Below, one piece after another: positions 5,810 through 14,262 of a DNA stretch of 27,439 bases. The first letter of the stretch is position 1; every line of letters begins with the position of its first letter. This DNA comes from a virus: IMG/VR virus record IMGVR_UViG_3300033148_003861, positions 1 to 27,439 of that record. One strand, written 5' to 3'. The notes under the pieces were generated by a model. The model worked only from the letters and a program-made list of their open reading frames with translations, did not search any database and was not told the origin of the DNA. The position numbers were made by a program, and so were the translations under genes.

Positions 5810-7638
5810 TGGCTGATAAAGATCTTGCACAAGTTTGGGCTGAGAAGATCCGTGAAGCTGATGAATTCATGCGTGCATGGGAGAAAAAGTTTAAAGTAAA
5901 GGATCTCGAAGAATATGAAGAGGGTTTCCAGCTTGCTGATAATGTTGATGCGTATATTCTAAATTTGTTTTACGCAACGCTCGAAGTGAAAACTCCATCG
6001 CTTCGATTCACCAAACCGATATATCATCTTAAACCTTCTCCCAAGTCAGTGACTGAATTAGGAGAAGAATCTTATGCAATCGGGCAAAATATTGAGGATA
6101 CCATTAACACCTATGTCTTGGACGAAAGAAACAACTTCCATCAAGAAATCATATCGGCTATCAGTGATTCTTGGTCTAGGTTTGGTATTATCGAAAGTGG
6201 CTATGATGCTACTTGGATAAATAATCCAAAGATTCGCGCACCGAAGGTAAGTTCCGACTATATCCCGGGAGTTGATAAACGAAGGCAACGGGTAAAAAGA
6301 ACTGAACCTGAATTAATTCCAGAACAGGAGAGAATTTATGTCACTAACATCCCTGCTTCACGTTTTAGGGTTTCGGCGAATGATGCGGCGGAACTATGGC
6401 AGTGCGATTGGTGCGGATACTACGACTACCTCAGAATCGAAGATATCCTCGCAATTCCCGGGATCAAAAATAAAGAAGAACTCCGGCAAAAGGCATCCCT
6501 TGAAACGTCTATGGATGAAACTTCGCGGGAAGAAAAAGACAGGCTAGATCAAGCCTCCTCACTAGATTTGGTTAAAGTCTGGAAGATCTGGGATACTAGA
6601 GCACAGCGTAAGTATTGTTTTAGTGGTGAAGTTCTTTTCTATGACAAGCCTTACGATATATTTCCTTTTGAAGATTTGAGATTTCAGCGAAGGAAGAAGG
6701 ATAAAGGTTATTACCCACTTCCAGTAACTTTTAATTGGTTATCTCCTCAAAATGAAATCAATGAAGTTAGAAATGCGCATCGCAATCATCGAAGGCGATT
6801 TAAGCGAATTTACACCGCTAATAAGATGGCTTTTGATGACCAGACACAAGAAGAAATTCAAAACGCTTTGTTAAATGGGGAAGATGGTACAGTACTCTTT
6901 GCTAGTAGAGACACTCCTATTCAACCTGTAGACAATGCTAACTTGGGTTCTTCAGCAAATATTTCTATGCAAGTAACTCTTGATGACTTTAATCGTATTA
7001 CAGGAACAACTTCTGAGATGCGAGGGGAGTCTGATAGAACTACCGCTACGCAAGCAGCTCTTACGAATGAACGTGCGCGTGTGCGAGAAAGCAAGGAACG
7101 TGAACAGGTAGCAGATTTTATTCAAAGGGTTGGTAAAAAGTTAATTACGTTACACCAATCCAAATTAGTAAATCTACTTTCTGTGCAAAGCCCCTCGGGT
7201 GAAGGAGAATTGTTAGATAATTTTGATCCTCAGCCGAAGGTACGAGAAATAGATCCTCTCATAGATCTAGGAGATAGTCGCTATGATTATAGTTTATTAG
7301 TGCAAGTGTCTTCTATTTCTATCATAGCTGCTGATGAAGAGAAAAATGCAATGATAGAGTTTTTAACATTATTAAATCAATTTCCTCAGTTTGGTCTTTC
7401 ACCTACTTTGATTAGAGAACTGGCTTATAAAACAGGTTATCACAATGAAAAGATTTTGCAAGAGTTCCAGCAAATAGCTCAACTTCAAATGGTAGGGTTA
7501 ATGGGACAATTGCAAGGGTCTATTGCTGGACCCTCTGGTGGACCAGGAAGTCAGCAACAATTAGCGCAAATGACTCCTCCAGATCAGGAGCAGATACGCA
7601 ACCAAATACAAGGACAAGGAGTACCAATAAATGGCTGA
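5809..7638 (+). CDS. Portal protein
   Basis: The protein has 609 residues and lies directly after TerL and before scaffold. Portal-like features are a long alpha-helical core with the region FNRITGTTSEMRGESDRT followed by an Ala/Glu/Arg-rich helix (ATQAALTNERARVRESKERE), the usual pattern in large podovirus-type portals. The end is Gln/Gly/Pro-rich and likely disordered. It would form the dodecameric ring through which DNA enters and leaves. The TAATG overlap with terL couples the two. The role is assigned from position, size and pattern. Confidence 0.85.
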   Translation: MADKDLAQVWAEKIREADEFMRAWEKKFKVKDLEEYEEGFQLADNVDAYILNLFYATLEVKTPSLRFTKPIYHLKPSPKSVTELGEESYAIGQNIEDTINTYVLDERNNFHQEIISAISDSWSRFGIIESGYDATWINNPKIRAPKVSSDYIPGVDKRRQRVKRTEPELIPEQERIYVTNIPASRFRVSANDAAELWQCDWCGYYDYLRIEDILAIPGIKNKEELRQKASLETSMDETSREEKDRLDQASSLDLVKVWKIWDTRAQRKYCFSGEVLFYDKPYDIFPFEDLRFQRRKKDKGYYPLPVTFNWLSPQNEINEVRNAHRNHRRRFKRIYTANKMAFDDQTQEEIQNALLNGEDGTVLFASRDTPIQPVDNANLGSSANISMQVTLDDFNRITGTTSEMRGESDRTTATQAALTNERARVRESKEREQVADFIQRVGKKLITLHQSKLVNLLSVQSPSGEGELLDNFDPQPKVREIDPLIDLGDSRYDYSLLVQVSSISIIAADEEKNAMIEFLTLLNQFPQFGLSPTLIRELAYKTGYHNEKILQEFQQIAQLQMVGLMGQLQGSIAGPSGGPGSQQQLAQMTPPDQEQIRNQIQGQGVPING

Positions 7639-8404
7639 AGAAGAGAAAACAATTACAACTACAGAAGAGAACTTTACTACTCCTAAAGAAGAAACTACTT
7701 CGGGAGAAAGTACACCAGTAGAGAATATTCCAAGTGAAGAAAAGACAATTGGAGATTCTGAACAAGAACTTCGTGCAAAGCAAGGAATACAGTTACTAGA
7801 AGCATTGCAAGATCCGAATACCTCACACATGGTTATTCAACAACTTGCACAGCAGGCTGGATTGAAATTAGTTCAGCCAGGGCAGCAACAAGAAACGAAG
7901 GCTCCCGGGACTATACAAGAAGAACTTGCAGAAGCTCTTGGGCCTGACTGGAAGTTTTTAGCAGATCAAATTGGTCCAGTACTTGCTAAGCGACTACAAG
8001 CTATCGAGGAAAGGGCTGAAAATCGAGTAGAGGAACTTCAGAATAATACTCGCAAACTTTCATTGAAAGCAGCAGAACAGCAATTCTTTAAAGAAAATCC
8101 GCAAGCACGTCGATTCTTTAAAGGGATGAAATCTTTGGCATACGACTATCCGCCACCTGAGAATAAAGACTATATCCAGTATTTTAATGATCTCCATAAT
8201 ATGGCGTCCGCTGGAAAAGGATCTATCTCAGAGTCAGTAGAAAGTAAGCGGAATAAACGATCAAAGAGGAATCTTGAAGAAGCTGACGTGAAAAATTCTG
8301 GTCGAGGCAATGAAATGCCAAAGCCTTCTGGCAATAAACATTTTAGTATAAAAGAAGCAGTTGCTTATGCTAAACAAACAATTAAGAACACAAAGGATGA
8401 TTAA
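7631..8404 (+). CDS. Capsid scaffolding protein
   Basis: The protein has 257 residues. The first 50 are acidic and Thr/Glu-rich, the middle (about 100-165) is Gln/Glu/Leu-rich and predicted coiled coil, and the end is basic (SKRNKRSKRN, then AKQTIKNTKDD). This acidic start, coiled coil and basic helical end are usual for scaffolding proteins, which guide capsid assembly and then leave. It overlaps the portal gene by eight bases, with AAGGAG nine bases before ATG 7631, and lies immediately before the capsid gene. No protease motif is visible. Confidence 0.8.
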   Translation: MAEEEKTITTTEENFTTPKEETTSGESTPVENIPSEEKTIGDSEQELRAKQGIQLLEALQDPNTSHMVIQQLAQQAGLKLVQPGQQQETKAPGTIQEELAEALGPDWKFLADQIGPVLAKRLQAIEERAENRVEELQNNTRKLSLKAAEQQFFKENPQARRFFKGMKSLAYDYPPPENKDYIQYFNDLHNMASAGKGSISESVESKRNKRSKRNLEEADVKNSGRGNEMPKPSGNKHFSIKEAVAYAKQTIKNTKDD

Positions 8405-9471
8405 TGGCAACCTCAGTTGGTAATTCTGGAGCGCCCGCATCTTTAACCAAATATTTTGATGCTCTAGTATCAACTACACTTGAAGCCTACCGACCAGGAA
8501 TGGTCGATGCAATTTCTTCGTCTAACCCCTTTTATTATGAGCTGAAAAAAGCTGGTGCGTGGACCTCCCAAAGTGGTGGATTGCTCATTACTAAAGACCT
8601 GATGTATGAGTTGGGTGATTTTGACTCTTATGATGGTTATGATGAGCTTTCTGATACTCCTTCCGATGGAATCACTCAAGTAAACTATGAGTGGCGACAA
8701 GGTGGAGTTCCAATTACATATAGTGGAAAGGAACTCAAACAAAATAAACATCGGTTGGAGAACCTTGTGGAAGCGAAGATTAAACAAGCAGAGATGGGAG
8801 CTATTGAAAGTTTCAATAGAAACTTTTTGCTTGGTTCCATTGCTGGAGGTGGGACCAGTCTAACTGATCCTTATACTTCTACTGTTAATGGATCTTCGTT
8901 TGTTAACCCTCTCTTCCGTTTGGTTGCTTATGATCCTACTGCTAGTCTAGTAGTAGGTAATTTGAACCAAAGTACTTACACTTGGTGGAGAAATCATACT
9001 GATGAATCTGCTGCAACTACTTATGATGCTTTCCTTTTGGAAATGGATACAATGTATGATCTTTGCTCCCGTGGACCCGGAGGAGAACCTAACCTTATCT
9101 TTATGGATGAGACTTCTAAACGCTTACTGAATTTTGCATACTATCAACGGTATCGCGAAAATCTCAAGCGAGATGGAAATTATCCTTTTGATAATCTCAT
9201 GTTCCGAAAAGCACGTGTTATTTGGGATCAGTATATTCCTGATGTGTATACTGGTGTCGAATCCACAGCTACTTATGGAACAGCAGCTTTCCTCAATACT
9301 AAGTTCTTTGATGTAACTTATGAAGAGGATACTAATTTTGCTCGCACCGAATTCCAGAAACCCCCGAAGGGTGATAGTAGATTGGCACATATTTTGTGGA
9401 TGGGTCAAACTACTATGTTTAATCGGCGGAAGCAGGGTGTTATTGGCAAAATTGCTCGGTCTCTGACATAG
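8404..9471 (+). CDS. Major capsid protein
   Basis: The protein has 355 residues, standard for an HK97-fold capsid protein. Supporting signs are an N-terminal helical arm, a Gly/Tyr/Asp-rich loop (YELGDFDSYDGYDELSD), a long helix (KQNKHRLENLVEAKIKQAE) comparable to the spine helix, and a mixed C-terminal domain with the region FMDETSKRLLNFAYYQRY. The C-terminus is basic. The gene follows scaffold with a TAATG overlap and an AAAGGA site. It resembles capsid proteins of SU10/phiEco32-type podoviruses; this is recognition from memory. Confidence 0.88.
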   Translation: MATSVGNSGAPASLTKYFDALVSTTLEAYRPGMVDAISSSNPFYYELKKAGAWTSQSGGLLITKDLMYELGDFDSYDGYDELSDTPSDGITQVNYEWRQGGVPITYSGKELKQNKHRLENLVEAKIKQAEMGAIESFNRNFLLGSIAGGGTSLTDPYTSTVNGSSFVNPLFRLVAYDPTASLVVGNLNQSTYTWWRNHTDESAATTYDAFLLEMDTMYDLCSRGPGGEPNLIFMDETSKRLLNFAYYQRYRENLKRDGNYPFDNLMFRKARVIWDQYIPDVYTGVESTATYGTAAFLNTKFFDVTYEEDTNFARTEFQKPPKGDSRLAHILWMGQTTMFNRRKQGVIGKIARSLT

Positions 9472-9480
9472 AAAGGAGGT
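9472..9480 (+). promoter_or_regulatory. Consensus-strength ribosome binding site
   Basis: AAAGGAGGT is a near-perfect anti-16S match, eight bases before ATG 9489. It is the strongest ribosome site in the window and fits a decoration protein made in amounts similar to the capsid protein. The site starts right after the capsid stop. Confidence 0.8.
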
Positions 9481-9488
9481 AAAAACAG

Positions 9489-10007
9489 ATGAAATTTCAA
9501 ACTCTGGGGGATAAAGCCCCTTTTATTGATGATTTCGTTAAAAATTCGGAATCATCTACCTTAGTTGCTGGAACTCCAGTTACTATGAACGTAGATGGAA
9601 CTAAAGATGGACTTTCTGTTGAACTTCCTTCTAGCGGTTCCGCAACTCTCTCGCGACTTTTTCCAGCAGGAATTGTAGCTGATTCTATCACTGCGGGTAG
9701 TATTGGTACTGTAAGAAAGTATGGATTTATCGACGCGACGTATATTGTTCGTACCCGCGCTGCTACTTCTGACTCTTTCTCAACCGTTGCAGCTTTAACT
9801 ATTGGGCAGGTTTTGTCCATCGAAACTGTAATGGATGCACTTGATTTGCAGGCGGAGACAGTAGCTACTAATACAGCTGTTACTCTCTCTGAACCTCGCT
9901 TTGTTGTTGGAGAAGCTGTAGCATCTGCGGTAGGTGTAGCAACTGCAACATCATTAACACTGACGTACTCTACTGGACAGGCGAAGGTTTTCGTAAGGAT
10001 TCTCTAA
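9489..10007 (+). CDS. Probable capsid decoration/stabilisation protein
   Basis: This 172-residue protein is rich in Ala, Val, Thr, Ser and Gly, with few charged residues, and appears almost wholly beta. Composition, position directly after the major capsid gene and the very strong ribosome site fit a head-decoration protein that locks onto the outside of capsomers. No membrane segment or enzyme motif is visible. A capsid fibre or head-tail joining role is less likely. Confidence 0.65.
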   Translation: MKFQTLGDKAPFIDDFVKNSESSTLVAGTPVTMNVDGTKDGLSVELPSSGSATLSRLFPAGIVADSITAGSIGTVRKYGFIDATYIVRTRAATSDSFSTVAALTIGQVLSIETVMDALDLQAETVATNTAVTLSEPRFVVGEAVASAVGVATATSLTLTYSTGQAKVFVRIL

Positions 10008-10009
10008 AA

Positions 10010-10774
10010 ATGAAAGTACTTCTTGCAATTAATACTTTAACTTTGATAGACAATTTTGTCTATAGTAACCATGCCCAACTATATTATAGACTAGGAAAGG
10101 GACTGAAACAGGAAGATGACGTAATACTGTTTCACCCTTTCCGGATGTCTATTGATCGCATGAGAAATATGGCGGTCAAGACTGCGCTAGATAATGAATG
10201 TGATTGGCTTTTCTTTGTGGACGATGATGTACAAGTTCCCCGTGATGCGTTTTTCCGACTTGCATCACATGACAAAGATATCGTAGCGGGTGTTACCTAT
10301 ATTCGTGGTTATCCATTTCATCCTATGATCTTTCGTAATAAACCGGAAAGCGAAGGCATGGATTACTTGGATGATTACACTAGCCATGTGCAAGACGATG
10401 GTCTTATAGAATGTGATGCAGTCGGATTTTCCTGTGTACTTATTAAAATAGATTTAATTCGCAAGATGTCTTCACCATACTGTATAACAGGTGCGAATCA
10501 CACTGAGGATATTTACTTTTGTCAGAAAGCTATTGCAGAAGTGCCTGGAACAAAGATTTATGTAGATCCAGCAGTACAAACTGCGCATAAGTTAGGTGTT
10601 GAGTTTATAGAAAAATCTAATATTGAACCTATGAAAACTTACATGGAAGCATTGGATACTAAACCTGAAGAATCTGAAGAAGGCAACCGCAAAGATCGTT
10701 CGGAGAAGTATTTAGATGAAAATAAAATCAACCTTGAAAGCCTTGAATCTCGGCTGCGGATTGACAAAATTTGA
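10010..10774 (+). CDS. GT-A-type glycosyltransferase
   Basis: The protein has 254 residues. The pattern RMSIDRMRNMAVKTAL (45-60) followed by DWLFFVDDDVQVP, with DDD at 71-73, is the nucleotide-sugar and metal-binding DxD region of GT-A enzymes. TEDIYF (165-170) supplies the probable catalytic acidic residues and AHKLG (192-196) a likely C-terminal metal-binding His. It should transfer a sugar from a nucleotide sugar to an unknown acceptor. The last 45 residues are charged and probably flexible. Its 3' end overlaps the methyltransferase gene by 59 bases in another frame. The same two activities are fused in the protein at 12114. Confidence 0.8.
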   Translation: MKVLLAINTLTLIDNFVYSNHAQLYYRLGKGLKQEDDVILFHPFRMSIDRMRNMAVKTALDNECDWLFFVDDDVQVPRDAFFRLASHDKDIVAGVTYIRGYPFHPMIFRNKPESEGMDYLDDYTSHVQDDGLIECDAVGFSCVLIKIDLIRKMSSPYCITGANHTEDIYFCQKAIAEVPGTKIYVDPAVQTAHKLGVEFIEKSNIEPMKTYMEALDTKPEESEEGNRKDRSEKYLDENKINLESLESRLRIDKI

Positions 10775-11303
10775 AAGCAGCGAAGATACAGAATTTATTA
10801 ATGTAGACATCGATCCAAAGATGAATCCTGATGTTCTTCATGATATAACTAAAATTCCATTTCCTTTTGATAAAAATAGTATAGATGTTGTATATCTATT
10901 ACATACTATTGAGCATCTTAACAATGAAATTCAGATCAAAGTGCTTAATGAAATTAGGAGAGTTCTAAAGGATAATGGAATTTTAGTAGTTTCTTATCCC
11001 GAATTTATTAAGGTAGCCCAAAACTATATTGATAATAAAAATGGGAATAGATATTTCTGGAAAGCAACAATTTATGGAAGGCAATTGAGTCCTTTTGATT
11101 ATCATGTATCGCTGATGGATACTAGGTATTTTGTACAATTACTGAATGCCCTAAAATTTGATGTTGTTACAACTAGACCGGAACACAAACAAGTGTTCAA
11201 TACTCTGGTAATTGCGCGGAAAAGTAATGCGCTGTTAACTAGAGAGCAAGTGATTAACGACGAAATTTTTGGAGGCAATGATGGAAGTGCAAGAGCAGAT
11301 TAA
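10716..11303 (+). CDS. SAM-dependent methyltransferase (class I)
   Basis: The protein has 195 residues. Motif I is ALNLGCG (9-15), the acidic residue after strand 2 is in NVDID (29-33), and the methyltransferase signature LLHTIEHL lies at 61-68. RRVLKDNGILVVSYPEF is the usual strand 5 region. This is the Methyltransf_11-like small-molecule/sugar type, not a DNA methylase: no DPPY or NPPY is present. ATG 10716 has GGAGAAG seven bases upstream, inside the glycosyltransferase gene. The pair probably acts on the same product. Confidence 0.82.
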   Translation: MKIKSTLKALNLGCGLTKFESSEDTEFINVDIDPKMNPDVLHDITKIPFPFDKNSIDVVYLLHTIEHLNNEIQIKVLNEIRRVLKDNGILVVSYPEFIKVAQNYIDNKNGNRYFWKATIYGRQLSPFDYHVSLMDTRYFVQLLNALKFDVVTTRPEHKQVFNTLVIARKSNALLTREQVINDEIFGGNDGSARAD

Positions 11304-11745
11304 ACTTCGAGGGCATTTAGAATTGTTCTTGAGGGATCTCAAAGGTAATCTTGTAGATAAGCGCTCTATCCATAATGTAGTTGTTACTAATGGCCGTGTG
11401 TTTGTACTAGAGCAAATCGCTTCTAGTGAAATAGACACTGACCGCGCAATCTCGCATCTTGCTGTGGGGACTGATACTACAGCTGCGGCGACTAGTGACA
11501 CTGCACTGGGGAGTGAAACAACGCGTAAAGCAATAGGAACTTTTACTACATCAAATTTAACTTCTAATCCTCCGAGTTGGAGAGCAGAGGTTAATTTTGC
11601 AACTAATGAAGGTAACACAACTCTTGGAGAAGCTGGTCTGTTTAATAGTAGTGCTGCAGGGACACTTTTTAATCATGCGATCTTTACTACTCTTGACAAG
11701 ACTACTAGCAATACTTTGACTGTTAGGTTTACTGTTTCAAATTAG
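11281..11745 (+). CDS. Virion appendage/tail-fibre-like structural protein
   Basis: The protein has 154 residues. Of several in-frame starts, ATG 11281 lies five bases after a GGAGG (11271-11275), so it is preferred. Beta-rich pattern with HLAVGTDTTAAATSDTALG near the middle and WRAEVNFATNEGNTTLGEAG then SNTLTVRFTVS at the end. This layout is common in small phage virion proteins and tail-fibre domains: a first strand set, a Thr/Ala-rich hairpin, then 'GEAGLFN' and a last LTVRF strand. It sits between two sugar-modification modules, which makes it a candidate substrate; that is inference. Confidence 0.6.
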   Translation: MEVQEQIKLRGHLELFLRDLKGNLVDKRSIHNVVVTNGRVFVLEQIASSEIDTDRAISHLAVGTDTTAAATSDTALGSETTRKAIGTFTTSNLTSNPPSWRAEVNFATNEGNTTLGEAGLFNSSAAGTLFNHAIFTTLDKTTSNTLTVRFTVSN

Positions 11746-11756
11746 AAAGGACTTCG

Positions 11757-11921
11757 ATGGATTTAAAAGCATACACTTTAGCCTATGTTGCATATGGTGT
11801 ATATCGAGCGTACACTGTAGAGAAATTACCAGCTTTCGAGGATTTAACTGAAGAAGATCAAGAATTCTGGAAACAAGCTGTAATGGCTACGGAAAAGTAT
11901 ATAGAGAAAGGTAAAAAATAA
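11757..11921 (+). CDS. Small RyR-like phage protein
   Basis: ATG 11757 follows AAAGGA by five or so bases. The 54-residue product contains AYVAYGVYRAY, then LPAFEDLTEEDQEFWKQAV. The pattern of aromatic helix, 'LPxFEDL' and 'EFWKxAV' is common in small phage proteins related to the RyR domain, a small helical fold of uncertain role in phages. Family placement is from pattern memory. Confidence 0.6.
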   Translation: MDLKAYTLAYVAYGVYRAYTVEKLPAFEDLTEEDQEFWKQAVMATEKYIEKGKK

Positions 11922-11949
11922 ATTACTTGAAGACTGGAGAATATAACTT

Positions 11950-12111
11950 ATGCAAGAACAGAACTATGAAGAAATGGATGATGACTTAAAAAAGCTTTTG
12001 AAGAAAGATTATGACCAGGTGAAGAAACAAGTTAAGGAACTTCCTTCAGAAGATTATATAAGATTGTTTACACCTAAAAAAAGAGATAAATTTAAGGAGA
12101 TTAAAAAATAA
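11950..12111 (+). CDS. Tiny highly charged protein
   Basis: ATG 11950, with TGGAG ten bases upstream, opens a 53-residue frame ending at TAA 12109-12111. The product is Lys/Asp/Glu-rich (DDDLKKLLKKDYDQVKKQ) and predicted helical. No known motif. Its stop is two bases before the next gene's ATG, and its last codons carry an AAGGAG that may serve that gene. I have no function for it. Confidence 0.5.
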   Translation: MQEQNYEEMDDDLKKLLKKDYDQVKKQVKELPSEDYIRLFTPKKRDKFKEIKK

Positions 12112-12113
12112 AA

Positions 12114-13304
12114 ATGAAGCGCAAAGTTACAACTGGACCTGGAATTATGATTGTAATTCCGACATTAGGTCGGCCTGTCCCACTAAAATGGGCTGTACAC
12201 TTTAAATCTATAAATCCTCCAATCAACTTTAACACTGAACATTTTATTATTGAGAATAAGCCAATAGCTGAAGCTCGAAATGCTGCGTGCAAAGCTGCAC
12301 TAGAAAAAGGCTGCAAATACCTTTTCTTTTGGGGAGACGATGTAGTTCCTCATTCGCTCAATACTTTGAAGCAATTAATTTTTCGCATGGAAACTGTGAA
12401 AGACTGTGGGGTAGTAGGAGGGATTTATTGTAGTAAAACTGATCCTGCAGCCCCGTTGATATTCAAGGGAAATGGGCGTGGAAGCTACTGGAATTGGAAG
12501 ATTGGGGAGTTTCTTGATGTAACTGGTATTGGGATGGACTGTACTTTAATTCGTCTTGATATTCTAAAAGACATCAAAGAACCCTGGTTTAAAACTGTTG
12601 AGGAAGATACATTCGATGAGGGCATTAACAAAGCTGATCAATGGACTGAAGATCTATATTTCTGTAAGAAAGTTGTTGAAGAAACTGATTGGAAAGTTTA
12701 TGCAGATTGTTCATTGCTTTGTGGGCACTTGGATGTATATGAAGGACGCGAGTATAACTTGCCCACAGATTGCCCTCCAGTAACAGGACAGCCTATTGAT
12801 GGAACTAAAACTAAGAAAATTGTAGATCTTGGTTGTGGAGAGATTGATAGGTCTACAGATTTTAAAGATTATAACTTGGTGCGAGTAGATATTAGAGAAG
12901 AGTGTAATCCAGATTATAGATGTGACTTGCATTCATTACCGTTTGCCAATGAAGAGTTCGATATAGTATTTTCCAGTCACGTGCTTGAACATTTCTCGCG
13001 GGGGGAATGGGAAACTGTATTGCGAGAATGGATTAGAGTTCTTAAAATAGATGGACGCTTGCACTTGATTCTCCCAAATCTGGAATGGGCATTGGATAAT
13101 TTTGATACAAATAAGATTATTCTCACGCAACCAGATGCATATAATGTGATCTATGGAGGTCAAACTAATGATTTTGACTATCATAAAGTTGGTTTTACTC
13201 CTTCAATCATTAATGCACATTTGAAAGCGCTGGGATTTAAAGAAATTACAATTGAAAAGGAAGGTTATAATATGCTAATTAATGCTACAAAAACAGGGAG
13301 TTAA
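12114..13304 (+). CDS. Fused glycosyltransferase-methyltransferase
   Basis: The protein has 396 residues. The N-terminal half is a GT-A-type glycosyltransferase: IVIPTLGRP (13-21), IAEARNAACKAALEKG, then FFWGDDVVP with GDD at 74-76, TEDLYF (178-183) and a GH pair at 204-205. After a short linker near 220-234 comes a class I methyltransferase: IVDLGCG (236-242), RVDI (257-260), SSHVLEHF (287-294) and WIRVLKIDGRLHLILPN. The domain order is the same as the two separate genes at 10010 and 10716. It probably adds and methylates a sugar. ATG 12147 is an alternative start; ATG 12114 has AAGGAG about 14 bases upstream. Confidence 0.8.
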   Translation: MKRKVTTGPGIMIVIPTLGRPVPLKWAVHFKSINPPINFNTEHFIIENKPIAEARNAACKAALEKGCKYLFFWGDDVVPHSLNTLKQLIFRMETVKDCGVVGGIYCSKTDPAAPLIFKGNGRGSYWNWKIGEFLDVTGIGMDCTLIRLDILKDIKEPWFKTVEEDTFDEGINKADQWTEDLYFCKKVVEETDWKVYADCSLLCGHLDVYEGREYNLPTDCPPVTGQPIDGTKTKKIVDLGCGEIDRSTDFKDYNLVRVDIREECNPDYRCDLHSLPFANEEFDIVFSSHVLEHFSRGEWETVLREWIRVLKIDGRLHLILPNLEWALDNFDTNKIILTQPDAYNVIYGGQTNDFDYHKVGFTPSIINAHLKALGFKEITIEKEGYNMLINATKTGS

Positions 13305-13305
13305 C

Positions 13306-14262
13306 ATGTCATTATTGTTTCTAGAAAACTTTGCTTGGGGAAATGAAACTGATATAAACTCAAGATATGTAGGTTCACCAAATTGGACACTTATTGAAGG
13401 TGGAGGCCCTGATGGACAAGATTGTGGAAGAACACCTATTCTATTACGTCCAGAAACTTTTGAGGTGGATCAAACTATCTATGTTGGGATGCGTTATAAA
13501 TTTACCTCCCATGAACGGTCAATTCTAAAATTCTATGATGATACTATTACTTATCATATGGAACTTAGACTTGATACAGATAAATACCTTCAATTGAAAC
13601 GGGGAGGATCTACTTCTCTTTGGACAGACTCTACTCAAATAGATTATAATACTTGGTATTACCTTGAAATAATGATGAAAATAGGTAATGCTGACGGAGC
13701 TTATGAAGTTCGTTTAGATGGAGTGAATAGAGGTTCTGCATCAGGAGTAGATACACAAAACGGGGGAAATAATAATATAAATCGTGTTTACTTTTCAAAT
13801 GATTGGATGGACCTTTATACAGATATCTATATTTGTAACAGTAATGACACTGGAGACGGTTGGACGGGTTTTCAAGGTGAGATGGACTTGGAATGGATAC
13901 AAGGTCAAACTGCCGGAGATAGCACACAATTTACACCCTCAGCAGGCAGTAACTATGAGAACATAGACGAAAATCCCTGTGATGATGATACTACTTACAA
14001 TGAGAGTAGTACTAGTGGTCACAAAGATCTATTTAATATGGGGGCTGCTTCATTATCAGGAAATATTATTGGGATGCAAGTTTTAACCACTGCAAAATAT
14101 CAAACAGCTGCTGCATCAGTGAAAACGGTTGTAAAAATTGACGATGAAGAATCTGATGGAGATGAGACGGCTTTAGATTCTTCTTATGGTATAGTTCAAG
14201 ATTGTTTTGCAATAGATAACACGGATTTTGCAACAGTTCAAGTAGGTTATGAGGTCGTATAA
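13306..14262 (+). CDS. Concanavalin A-like lectin appendage protein
   Basis: The protein has 318 residues from ATG 13306, chosen over ATG 13282 because GGGAG lies five bases upstream and the preceding gene ends just before it. The first 210 residues look like a LamG/concanavalin A-like jelly roll: IYVGMRYKF, HMELRLDTDKYLQLKRG, TWYYLEIMMKI (117-127) and GAYEVRLDG (131-139). The last 110 residues form a second Thr/Ser/Asp-rich domain. It is probably a virion appendage that binds host or surface polysaccharide. It overlaps the next gene as TAATG. Confidence 0.7.
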   Translation: MSLLFLENFAWGNETDINSRYVGSPNWTLIEGGGPDGQDCGRTPILLRPETFEVDQTIYVGMRYKFTSHERSILKFYDDTITYHMELRLDTDKYLQLKRGGSTSLWTDSTQIDYNTWYYLEIMMKIGNADGAYEVRLDGVNRGSASGVDTQNGGNNNINRVYFSNDWMDLYTDIYICNSNDTGDGWTGFQGEMDLEWIQGQTAGDSTQFTPSAGSNYENIDENPCDDDTTYNESSTSGHKDLFNMGAASLSGNIIGMQVLTTAKYQTAAASVKTVVKIDDEESDGDETALDSSYGIVQDCFAIDNTDFATVQVGYEVV

